DNA of 18,110 nucleotides from DATKMK01 sp035541895 (GTDB taxonomy: Bacteria; Desulfobacterota; Binatia; HRBIN30; JACQVA1), in the NCBI GenBank assembly GCA_035541895.1, contig DATKMK010000117.1, positions 1 through 18,110 of the forward strand, read 5' to 3'. Position 1 is the first letter of the stretch, and each line of letters starts with the position of its first letter. The position numbers and the translations under genes are program-made. Shown here in pieces: positions 1-5,697 of this stretch. Under the pieces are notes generated by a model that searched no databases, was not told the DNA's origin, and saw nothing but the letters and a program-made list of their open reading frames with translations.

Positions 1-158
1 GGGTGTCCCCACCAACTCCCGCGGATCGCGCCGCCGGCGATCGCCTCGACGAGACTCGGTACCGGCCCGCGGGCTGACTCCAGCACCACGCCGTGACGCT
101 CGACGCACGCGAGTGCCGCCTCAACCGTCGACACCATCGCATGGTGCCTCGTGGACAT
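1..158 (-). CDS. Conserved hypothetical protein, N-terminal part only (cut by left edge)
   Basis: The frame reads leftwards from an ATG at 158 and runs off the window with 52 complete codons. The product begins MSTRHHAMVSTVEAAL, continues through ESARGPVPSLVEAIAGG, and reaches GSWWGH at the edge. Protein-like composition and position support it as real: it starts 5 nt after the DUF1992 stop codon on the same strand, as a third gene in that run. A second in-frame ATG at 137 has a GAGG about 9 nt upstream and may be the true start. I recognise the PVPSL...GSWWGH pattern only as that of small uncharacterised bacterial proteins. No catalytic motif, signal peptide or membrane segment is visible in the part seen, so I assign no function. 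Confidence 0.6.
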   Translation of the reverse strand, partial: MSTRHHAMVSTVEAALACVERHGVVLESARGPVPSLVEAIAGGAIRGSWWGH

Positions 159-163
159 CCGGC

Positions 164-565
164 TCAGGGGCGGTTCCGTCTGCGCCAGCGTTCGACGATC
201 GCATCGACGTCGAGCTTCGCCAAGCTGGTCGGCGGGCCCGAGATCGTCGTGCGGTTGACCTTCGCGATCTCGGCGTTGAGCGCCGCGACCTTTGCGCGTA
301 CGTCGGCTTCGGTGGAGAGATGCGCGAGCTGAGCCAGCTCGTGCTCGACGCGCACCTTGATCGCCATTGCCGGCGGCAGGTCGGAGAGCTGCTCGCGCCG
401 CACCAGCTTCTTCACCCACCACTGCGGATCGTGCACGCCGGTGAGGTCGGGCAACGGCTTGCCTTTGCCCGCGAGCTGGTCGAATCGCCCGTCGACTTGC
501 GCCTCGCGGATCTGCTGCTCGGTCCACGACTCCCAGCTCTTCCCCTTGGGCTTGCGCGCCGTCAT
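164..565 (-). CDS. DUF1992 (DnaJ-C28 conserved domain) family protein
   Basis: This 133-residue protein starts MTARKPKGKS. Residues 17-38 carry the hallmark of DUF1992/DnaJ-homologue-C28 proteins: QIREAQVDGRFDQL followed by the Gly-Lys-rich AGKGKPL. WWVKKLVRRE at 49-58 and LNAEIAKVNR further on also match the family's usual order. Length is normal for a stand-alone bacterial member, and there is no J domain, signal peptide or membrane segment, so it is probably cytosolic. The biochemical role of the family is not established. The ATG at 565 overlaps the preceding phosphatase-family stop codon in an ATGA arrangement, which implies translational coupling. The frame stays open upstream to 877, but that extension is arginine-rich antisense-type sequence over the neighbour, so I rejected the longer start. 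Confidence 0.85.
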   Translation of the reverse strand: MTARKPKGKSWESWTEQQIREAQVDGRFDQLAGKGKPLPDLTGVHDPQWWVKKLVRREQLSDLPPAMAIKVRVEHELAQLAHLSTEADVRAKVAALNAEIAKVNRTTISGPPTSLAKLDVDAIVERWRRRNRP

Positions 566-2475
566 CGCTGATTCCCGTAGAGCTGTGTCCGAAGATCGAT
601 GACGATGTTGCGGCCGTCGAGGTGCAAATGCCGCGGATTGAAGTCGGGATGCCGAACCGACACCGCGATGTCGGACCGCGGCACGTCCGGTGGCGTCGCG
701 AAGCCGACGACCCCGGCGTCGTTGGTGCGCAGGTGCGCGAGCATCTGATCGGCATGGGTGTGAACGATCACCTCGGCACCGGCGACGGGCGGCCGCTCGC
801 CGGATTGATCGGCGTCGTTGTCGAGCACGGTGACGCGCGCGGTGCGCCCGTCGGGCGCGGGCGCGACCTCGACGCACAGGTCGCGCAACCAGATCATCGG
901 CTCGCCGATGACGGTCTTCATCCCGATGCGCTCGGGATGTCGCGCCGGATTCGCCTTGAGGCTGACATCCTGCGCCGCCATGCCGTGGTCGCTGGTGAAA
1001 ACGAACAACGTCGAGTCGAGCAGTCCCTTGGCCTGCAACTGATCGAGCACCTGGCCGAGGCGGTGGTCGGTTTCCTCGATCGCGGTGCGCAAGCCGTCGG
1101 CGTGCGGACCGTAGTCGTGACCGGCGCCGTCGGTGAGCGCAAACTCGTGCGCCACCAGCACCGGCGACGGATGCGTGGGATCGTCGAGCAACACCGTGAT
1201 CTGCGCCATGCCGCGCGCGTCGAGCACGGCTTCACGTAGCACGCCCTCGTGCCCGTCGGCGCGATAGCGCGGATGAATCGCGTCGCTGAACTCGGCCGTC
1301 AGCGCCTTGAGCCGATCGCGCGGGCCGACGATGCGCCGCTCAAGCGCGGCGTGATCGGCGCCGCGCCCTTGCGGTTCATGAATATTGGCGGTGAACGCAC
1401 TCGCGCCAAGCACGCGGTGGAACGCTTCGTAAAGCGTCTCGACGCCGGCGCCGAGATAACCTTCGGTTTGGATGCCCTGGCCTTGCGGCGCCAGCGGCCG
1501 GCGGGCGGCGCGATCGTAGTAGGTCGGATTGACGATGTCGTGATGGCCGCAGTACGCGCCGGTGAAGATGGTGCTGTGGCTCGGCCAGGTGATCGACGGG
1601 AAGTTCACCGTCGACCCGTACACGAACCGTGCGCTACGATCGAGAATGCGGCGGAGGTTGGTAATGATCGGCGCGTTGGTATCGAGCAGGTGACGCAGCT
1701 CGCTGTTGCTGAGACCGTCGAAGATGACGAAGTAGACCCGCTCGGGCCGTGCCGCCGGATCAATGATCTCATCGAGGACCCGCCCATCCTGCCGCTTGAG
1801 ATACACGTCGGGTGCGGCGCCGCGCTCGCTCGCCGTGCGACCGGTGGCATCCTGGCCGTCGATCGCCGGGAAGCGCATCAACCGACACACCGTCGGCGCG
1901 ATGTCGACGTGGCGCGCGGCGTGTTCGTAGAGCCCGGGTTTGATCCCCGGCCCCGCAAACGCCAACGGCGCGCGGGATTGAATCACGTCGAGTGCGCCGT
2001 GTTGACCGGCTTGGAGTCCAAACGCGTACGCTTTCGGGCTGATCACCAGGTCCGGGGCATTGGGGCTGTCGAAGAGCTGCGCGATGCGCTCGTAGGCGAA
2101 CGGGTAACTGACCTCGCTCGGTTCGATGTAGGCGTGGTTGACATCCTCGGTCGGATGGCCCGAGGCAGCGGCCGCGCGCAACTCGTCGGCACAGGTGGCG
2201 ATCGACGTGTGGCGCTGGTCGGCGATCGGGTTGTCGCCGATCTGCTCGAGCACGCGATACTCGAAGTGGCCGTTGGCGAGGACGCGCTGAAAGCGCACCA
2301 GACCGCGCCGCGCCCAGACTTCGTAGATGTCGTCGCGACAGGTGATCACCAAGTCCATGTGATCGCGCACCTGCGGGTCGGTGAGCAGCGCAAGGATGGC
2401 GCGATTGCCCGACTCTTCTTGATGCGCATCCAGCCCCTGCCCGTTGCGTCGCTCGGGACCGACGATTCGCTCCAT
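562..2475 (-). CDS. Alkaline phosphatase superfamily (nucleotide pyrophosphatase/phosphodiesterase-like) protein with swapped domain halves
   Basis: This 637-residue protein probably hydrolyses a phosphate mono- or diester with two bound metals; the substrate is unknown. Residues 248-310 contain FVIFDG (metal ligand Asp253) and NFPSITWPSHSTIFTG, where Thr296 is the expected nucleophile. Asp449 and His453 lie in LTDGAGHDYG, and Asp496-His497 in TSDHGM. These are the first five signature positions of the NPP/PF01663 group. The remaining part of the fold, with the final His-Gly ligand motif and the stretch RAPLAFAGPGI...VDIAPTV, is not downstream but at residues 140-197 near the N-terminus (QHG at 158-160). 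Residues about 563-630 look like a small carboxypeptidase-regulatory/transthyretin-like beta domain. No signal peptide or membrane helix is seen. The start is fixed by AGGAG 5 nt upstream and an in-frame stop at 2491-2493. Confidence 0.85.
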   Translation of the reverse strand: MERIVGPERRNGQGLDAHQEESGNRAILALLTDPQVRDHMDLVITCRDDIYEVWARRGLVRFQRVLANGHFEYRVLEQIGDNPIADQRHTSIATCADELRAAAASGHPTEDVNHAYIEPSEVSYPFAYERIAQLFDSPNAPDLVISPKAYAFGLQAGQHGALDVIQSRAPLAFAGPGIKPGLYEHAARHVDIAPTVCRLMRFPAIDGQDATGRTASERGAAPDVYLKRQDGRVLDEIIDPAARPERVYFVIFDGLSNSELRHLLDTNAPIITNLRRILDRSARFVYGSTVNFPSITWPSHSTIFTGAYCGHHDIVNPTYYDRAARRPLAPQGQGIQTEGYLGAGVETLYEAFHRVLGASAFTANIHEPQGRGADHAALERRIVGPRDRLKALTAEFSDAIHPRYRADGHEGVLREAVLDARGMAQITVLLDDPTHPSPVLVAHEFALTDGAGHDYGPHADGLRTAIEETDHRLGQVLDQLQAKGLLDSTLFVFTSDHGMAAQDVSLKANPARHPERIGMKTVIGEPMIWLRDLCVEVAPAPDGRTARVTVLDNDADQSGERPPVAGAEVIVHTHADQMLAHLRTNDAGVVGFATPPDVPRSDIAVSVRHPDFNPRHLHLDGRNIVIDLRTQLYGNQR

Positions 2476-2480
2476 ACATT

Positions 2481-2485
2481 CTCCT
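2481..2485 (-). promoter_or_regulatory. Ribosome binding site choosing the phosphatase-family start
   Basis: Minus-strand AGGAG lies 5 nt before the ATG at 2475 but only 1 nt before a competing ATG at 2479 in another frame. The spacing selects 2475, which agrees with the recognisable protein. Confidence 0.6.
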
Positions 2486-2525
2486 GTGTGTTACCAACTC
2501 CATGTACCACAAATGCGCGCTCGCC

Positions 2526-2554
2526 TTGAGGCCCTCACCACGATTGGTTAGAGT
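2526..2554 (+). promoter_or_regulatory. Possible sigma-70-type promoter for the TPR gene
   Basis: TTGAGG at 2526-2531 and TAGAGT at 2549-2554 each match the consensus at 4 of 6 positions and are separated by 17 nt. The predicted transcript start would be near 2561, giving a very short leader before the GGAGG at 2564. It lies in the 99-nt gap between divergent genes, where a promoter is expected. Sequence match only. Confidence 0.3.
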
Positions 2555-2563
2555 TCGCCCGCT

Positions 2564-2568
2564 GGAGG
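2564..2568 (+). promoter_or_regulatory. Ribosome binding site favouring a GTG start for the TPR gene
   Basis: GGAGG at 2564-2568 directly abuts the ATG at 2569, leaving no spacer. It sits 6 nt before the in-frame GTG at 2575, a normal distance. The GTG is therefore the likelier initiation codon. Confidence 0.5.
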
Positions 2569-2574
2569 ATGCTC

Positions 2575-2913
2575 GTGCCAACTCCCGAAGAACTCTACGA
2601 TCAAGCAGTCGACTGCGTCGCCGACGGCGATCTCGACGGAGCCATCGCGAAGTACCGAGACGCCATTGCGCTCCGTCCCGACTACGCGGACGCGTTCGAA
2701 GGTTTGTCGATGGCGCTGGCCGATCGCGAACAGTGGGACGAAGCGATCACCGCCGCCCGTCGCGTCGTCGATCTCACCCCCGACGATCAGCTCCCGTACA
2801 CCAACCTGTCACGCATCTACCAGCGTGCCGGCAACGTCCCCGAAGCCGAAGCCTGGGCCGCCAAAGGCCGCATGATCGACTGGAAGCGGCAGTTGAAGGA
2901 GGGGAAGTCGTGA
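2575..2913 (+). CDS. Small tetratricopeptide-repeat (TPR) protein
   Basis: This 112-residue protein (114 if the ATG at 2569 is used) consists almost entirely of TPR helices. Three 34-residue units are visible in order: one around ELYDQAVDCVADGDLDGAIAK, one around ADAFEGLSMALADREQWDEA with the typical Ala/Gly/Pro spacing, and one around PYTNLSRIYQRAGNVPEAEA. It ends in a charged tail, RQLKEGKS. There is no signal peptide and no fused catalytic domain. TPR units mediate protein-protein contacts, so it is probably a small adaptor, but the partner is not evident. It diverges from the phosphatase-family gene and converges with the GNAT gene, and its stop codon lies inside the left arm of a long inverted repeat. 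Confidence 0.85.
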   Translation: MPTPEELYDQAVDCVADGDLDGAIAKYRDAIALRPDYADAFEGLSMALADREQWDEAITAARRVVDLTPDDQLPYTNLSRIYQRAGNVPEAEAWAAKGRMIDWKRQLKEGKS

Positions 2914-2974
2914 TTGGTGTTGGTGACTGGCCCGAACGCAATTCCGACCATCACCAGTCACCGACACCAGTCAC
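2910..2974. repeat. Imperfect inverted repeat with 21-bp arms between convergent genes
   Basis: The left arm 2910-2930 and right arm 2954-2974 are reverse complements at 19 of 21 positions. Both mismatches are T versus C and could form G-U pairs in the plus-strand transcript. The loop is 2931-2953 (23 nt). The repeat fills the gap between the TPR and GNAT genes: the TPR stop codon lies in the left arm and the GNAT stop codon begins 5 nt after the right arm. Neither strand has a U-run after the stem, so it is not a textbook intrinsic terminator. It may still act as a bidirectional terminator or mRNA-stabilising hairpin, or it may be one copy of a dispersed REP-like element. GGTGACTGG recurs as a submotif in both arms. 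Confidence 0.7.
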
Positions 2975-2978
2975 CAAA

Positions 2979-3965
2979 TCAGAACCTATCCGACAGCCAG
3001 AACACCGACCGATCCGATGGGAGAACGCGCGCAAGGAAGTCGTCGCGCTCGACCTCGGTGACGGCGATGCCGAGCTTGGCGGCGAGCCGGGTCGGGGAGA
3101 TCACGCGCCACATCCAGAACACATCATCGACGGTCCGCAGACTCAATCCGCGGGCGCCCAGCGCCGCGACGATGCGCGGCTCGGTTGCGAGCTGCGTCAG
3201 CGTTCCCGGCAATGCGCGACCCTGGTGCCCGTGCAGCCGGCAGATGACGTCCACCAGCGCGGCGTCGTACGAGGGTACGAAGCCGTGCTCCATCACGACG
3301 TAGAGGTCGTACAGGGGCGTCGCTCGCGCGTAGGCGACGATCCGATCGCCGGCGCGCGCAACCAGAAAGTCCTCGCTAAAATTGCCGGCGTAGCGGAGCT
3401 GTCCGAGCCAGTAGCGGCGATCGCGAACAACGGTGCCGGCGAGCGAGCCGTTGTACGCATCGTACAGCGCCATGACCTCGGCGAGATCGCGCTCGGGGTC
3501 GAACGGCTCGATGCGGACGCCGCTGGAGTCGGCAACCGTGCCCGCATCGATGAAGACGAATTGCCGCGGGTGACTCACCCAGCCGTGGCGGCCGTAGAAC
3601 GCCAGCCGTACCGCGAACAGCAACGAGAGGTCGAAGCCGAGCGCATCCATTGCTGCAATCGCTCGCGTGAGGAGCTGCGACGCGGTGCCCTGCTCGCGAT
3701 ACTCCGGCGCCGTGTACACGTTGCCGATGCCGCCGACGCGCACGGTGGTGCCGCCGAGCCGCACGTCTTTGGCGAACACCTGCAGCGTGCTGACGAGACG
3801 ATCGCCATCGGCAGCGACGAAACACAGGTCGTCGCGAAACGCGGGATCATGCTCGAAGTAGCGCGCGAAGAACTCGCGGCTGATCCACGCGTCGAGCAGA
3901 TCGAGCACCGCGGCGCGCTCGTGCGGCGCGATGGTGCGGACGGTCAGTGCCGTCGCGGTGCTCAT
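2979..3965 (-). CDS. GNAT-family N-acetyltransferase, Eis-like
   Basis: This 328-residue protein should transfer an acetyl group from acetyl-CoA to an amine; the substrate is not known. Residues 5-140 form a GNAT domain with the acetyl-CoA-binding strand-turn-helix VGGIGNVYTAPEYREQGTAS at 77-96 (Arg90, Gln92-Gly93) and the late motif AFYGRHGWV at 122-130. Residues about 150-290 look like a second, degenerate GNAT-type unit, the arrangement seen in Eis-like proteins. The C-terminus is shorter than in canonical Eis of about 400 residues, so the sterol-carrier-like third domain is reduced or missing. The start at 3965 has no strong Shine-Dalgarno sequence. It diverges from the AbrB-like gene across 90 nt in which I see no convincing promoter. 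Confidence 0.85.
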   Translation of the reverse strand: MSTATALTVRTIAPHERAAVLDLLDAWISREFFARYFEHDPAFRDDLCFVAADGDRLVSTLQVFAKDVRLGGTTVRVGGIGNVYTAPEYREQGTASQLLTRAIAAMDALGFDLSLLFAVRLAFYGRHGWVSHPRQFVFIDAGTVADSSGVRIEPFDPERDLAEVMALYDAYNGSLAGTVVRDRRYWLGQLRYAGNFSEDFLVARAGDRIVAYARATPLYDLYVVMEHGFVPSYDAALVDVICRLHGHQGRALPGTLTQLATEPRIVAALGARGLSLRTVDDVFWMWRVISPTRLAAKLGIAVTEVERDDFLARVLPSDRSVFWLSDRF

Positions 3966-4055
3966 GCGCGATCACGGCAGTGCATGGCAACCACGGCGAC
4001 GCGCGCGGGCAATATGCTTGCAATTTGCGCCCGCCTGCTCCAGGTTGGCCCGGTC

Positions 4056-4259
4056 ATGGCCACGAAGGCGATCACCGAAGTCGTCAAGGTCGGACGGCGC
4101 GGCGAGGTGGCGTTGTCACGGCGCGTGCGCGCGGCGATGACGCTGAACGAAGGCGACGAGCTGGTGCTGACGGTCGAGGAGGACCAAGTGGTGCTGCGGC
4201 GCAAGGCGCGTCGCTTCCACGAGTACCTGGACACGCTCGGCCCCAAGTCTCCGTCGTAA
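4056..4259 (+). CDS. AbrB/MazE/SpoVT-type swapped-hairpin DNA-binding protein
   Basis: This 67-residue protein begins MATKAITEVVKVGRRGEV. Residues 8-50 show the AbrB swapped-hairpin pattern: a first strand VVKVGRRGEVALSRRVRAAM, then NEGDELVLTVEEDQVVLRR. The family binds DNA as interlocked dimers, either as global regulators or as antitoxins. The tail ARRFHEYLDTLGPKSPS is short and polar. Antitoxins of this fold are usually followed by a PIN or MazF toxin, but the next gene is on the opposite strand and no toxin-like frame follows. This may therefore be an orphan antitoxin-like or regulatory protein. Upstream in-frame ATGs exist at 4014 and 3984, but the fold begins just after 4056, so I chose the short start. 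Confidence 0.7.
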   Translation: MATKAITEVVKVGRRGEVALSRRVRAAMTLNEGDELVLTVEEDQVVLRRKARRFHEYLDTLGPKSPS

Positions 4260-4337
4260 CCGACGCCCGGCATCTGTGGAGTGTGGCAGCTCACGAAGCC
4301 GCGCCAGTCCATTCAGTCCGGGAACGCCACAACGGCC

Positions 4338-4565
4338 TTAGCGATCGCCGGGCGAGTGCTTTGCCAACCACGCCGCGCGGCAACCGCGGTTGCGGCAGAA
4401 CCACCGATATTGATCGACGAACGCCGTTAGACATCGCACCGTGCCGTCGGCGAGGCGCACGATCGGGTGGCGCTCGCCGCACTGTTCGCAGATGACGAAG
4501 CGCCCGGATGCGCCGCCGCGACCTTTTGCGCGCCGCGCAGCGCCGAAGTCCGTCACGGTACCCAT
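4338..4565 (-). CDS. Small cysteine-motif protein, possibly zinc-binding
   Basis: This 75-residue protein starts MGTVTDFGAARRAKGRGGAS. It has a CEQCGERHP knuckle (Cys26, Cys29, His33), a lone Cys45, and FCRNRGC (Cys57, Cys62) followed by His70. The paired cysteines suggest a small zinc-ribbon-like fold, although CxxC...Cx4C is not a canonical spacing. The N-terminal 20 residues are basic and Gly-rich. I do not recognise a named family. The frame remains open upstream to 4682, but that would run into the divergent isomerase gene. The shorter start fits better and has a plausible promoter at 4593-4621. A nucleic-acid or protein-binding role is possible but is inference only. Confidence 0.55.
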   Translation of the reverse strand: MGTVTDFGAARRAKGRGGASGRFVICEQCGERHPIVRLADGTVRCLTAFVDQYRWFCRNRGCRAAWLAKHSPGDR

Positions 4566-4592
4566 CGTGCTCGTCGTCCGCTCGCGGTGCTC

Positions 4593-4621
4593 CGTATACA
4601 CCGCAATCGGTGAGCTGTCAC
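4593..4621 (-). promoter_or_regulatory. Possible sigma-70-type promoter for the small cysteine-motif gene
   Basis: On the minus strand, GTGACA (4621-4616, 5 of 6 to the -35 consensus) and TATACG (4598-4593, 4 of 6 to the -10 consensus) are exactly 17 nt apart. The -10 box lies 27 nt upstream of the ATG at 4565. It sits in the divergent gap before the plus-strand isomerase gene. Sequence match only. Confidence 0.4.
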
Positions 4622-4669
4622 CGTCCGCGCTTTCTTGATTGTGTCGCAGGCGTGGGCTACCTGAGCGCC

Positions 4670-5665
4670 ATGTTCGCAGCATGGCGCGCCGCGCTGCTGG
4701 CGCTCGTGTTGGTTGTGCCGATGGCGGCGGCCGCGGCGCCGGGGCAAGCGGCCGATGAAGTGGCGGCGCGCGTCAACGGCACCGTGATCTCGCGCAAAAT
4801 GGTGCGCGAGGTGGTGCAAGCGCTGGCGGCGCAGCAAGATCAGCCACCCGACGCCAAGCAAACCGAGCAGCTCACGCGCGATGCGCTCGATTCGTTGGTG
4901 GCGTTCGAACTCCTCTATCAAGAAAGCCAGCGCCGCGGCGTGGCCGTCACCGACGCGGAGATCGACGCCGACATCGCGCAGAACAAGTCGCAATTCGCCG
5001 ACGCCGCGGCCTACAAGCAAGCACTGGCCGCGCGCGGCATGAGCGCCGAGGATTTGCGCCGCGAGACCCGCAAGACGCTGGCGGTCAACCGGCTGCTGGA
5101 GCAGACGGCGTGGCAGCACCTCGATGCGTCGGAGGACGACATCCGAATCTTCTACGAGCAGAATCGCGAGCAGTTCCAACGCCCGGCCGAAATTCGCGCC
5201 AGCCACATTTTGATTCGCGCCGCCAAAACCGCTCCCGATGCCGAGCGGGCGACGGCACGCAAAACCGCCGGGGAGCTGCTCGCGCAAATCAAGCAGGGCG
5301 CAAACTTCGCCGATCTTGCGCGCCAACACTCGCAAGACCCGGCCAGCGCGAGCAAGGGCGGCGATCTCGGATTCTTCGCTCGCGGAACCATGCAGGCCGA
5401 CTTCGAGCAAGCCGCGTTCGCGCTCCAGCGCGGCGCCGTCAGCGACGTGGTGCAAACGCCGTACGGCTTCCATCTCATCACCGTCACCGACGCGCGCCCC
5501 GCCGGCACCGCCGCGCTCGCCGAAGTGCACGACGAGATCGCGGCGGTGCTGCGTGATGAGATGAAACGTCACCGGCAAGACGAGCTGGTCGCCGCGCTCA
5601 AGAAGCAAGCGACGGTGGAAATTCTCCCGCTGCTCAAACCCACTGAGAAGGCGAAGAAACCTTGA
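4670..5665 (+). CDS. Exported parvulin-type peptidyl-prolyl cis-trans isomerase (SurA/PrsA-like)
   Basis: This 331-residue foldase probably helps fold exported proteins in the periplasm. Residues 1-28 form a typical signal peptide: a short basic start, a long Ala/Leu/Val core and an Ala-rich cleavage region. There is no lipobox cysteine, so it should be soluble or loosely attached. Residues 30-165 are a helical SurA-N-like chaperone region beginning ADEVAARVNGTVISRKMV. Residues 175-275 form one parvulin domain, with RASHILIRA, the GGDLGFFARGTM loop and the closing YGFHLITVTDARPAG. SurA has two parvulin domains, whereas this has one, as in PrsA/PpiC-like proteins. The frame extends upstream to 4508, but the signal peptide fixes the start at 4670. 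The aminotransferase gene follows after 32 nt. Confidence 0.9.
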   Translation: MFAAWRAALLALVLVVPMAAAAAPGQAADEVAARVNGTVISRKMVREVVQALAAQQDQPPDAKQTEQLTRDALDSLVAFELLYQESQRRGVAVTDAEIDADIAQNKSQFADAAAYKQALAARGMSAEDLRRETRKTLAVNRLLEQTAWQHLDASEDDIRIFYEQNREQFQRPAEIRASHILIRAAKTAPDAERATARKTAGELLAQIKQGANFADLARQHSQDPASASKGGDLGFFARGTMQADFEQAAFALQRGAVSDVVQTPYGFHLITVTDARPAGTAALAEVHDEIAAVLRDEMKRHRQDELVAALKKQATVEILPLLKPTEKAKKP

Positions 5666-5687
5666 GCCCCTTCTCCAATCTCACGCG

Positions 5688-5692
5688 AGGAG
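5688..5692 (+). promoter_or_regulatory. Ribosome binding site choosing the aminotransferase ATG
   Basis: AGGAG lies 5 nt before the ATG at 5698. An in-frame TTG at 5662, overlapping the isomerase stop codon, would extend the protein by 12 residues but has no comparable signal. The ATG is preferred. Confidence 0.6.
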
Positions 5693-5697
5693 AGCGC

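Noticed and set aside
1249..4259. Long plus-strand frames (1249-2529 and 2502-4055) opposite the phosphatase-family and GNAT genes
   Set aside because: They are antisense to genes with clear motifs. Only the last 67 codons of the second frame (4056-4259) look like a real protein and are annotated as the AbrB-like gene.
4279..4331. TGTGGC/GCCACA inverted pair in the gap between the AbrB-like and cysteine-motif genes
   Set aside because: The arms are 6 bp with a loop of about 40 nt; no terminator character.
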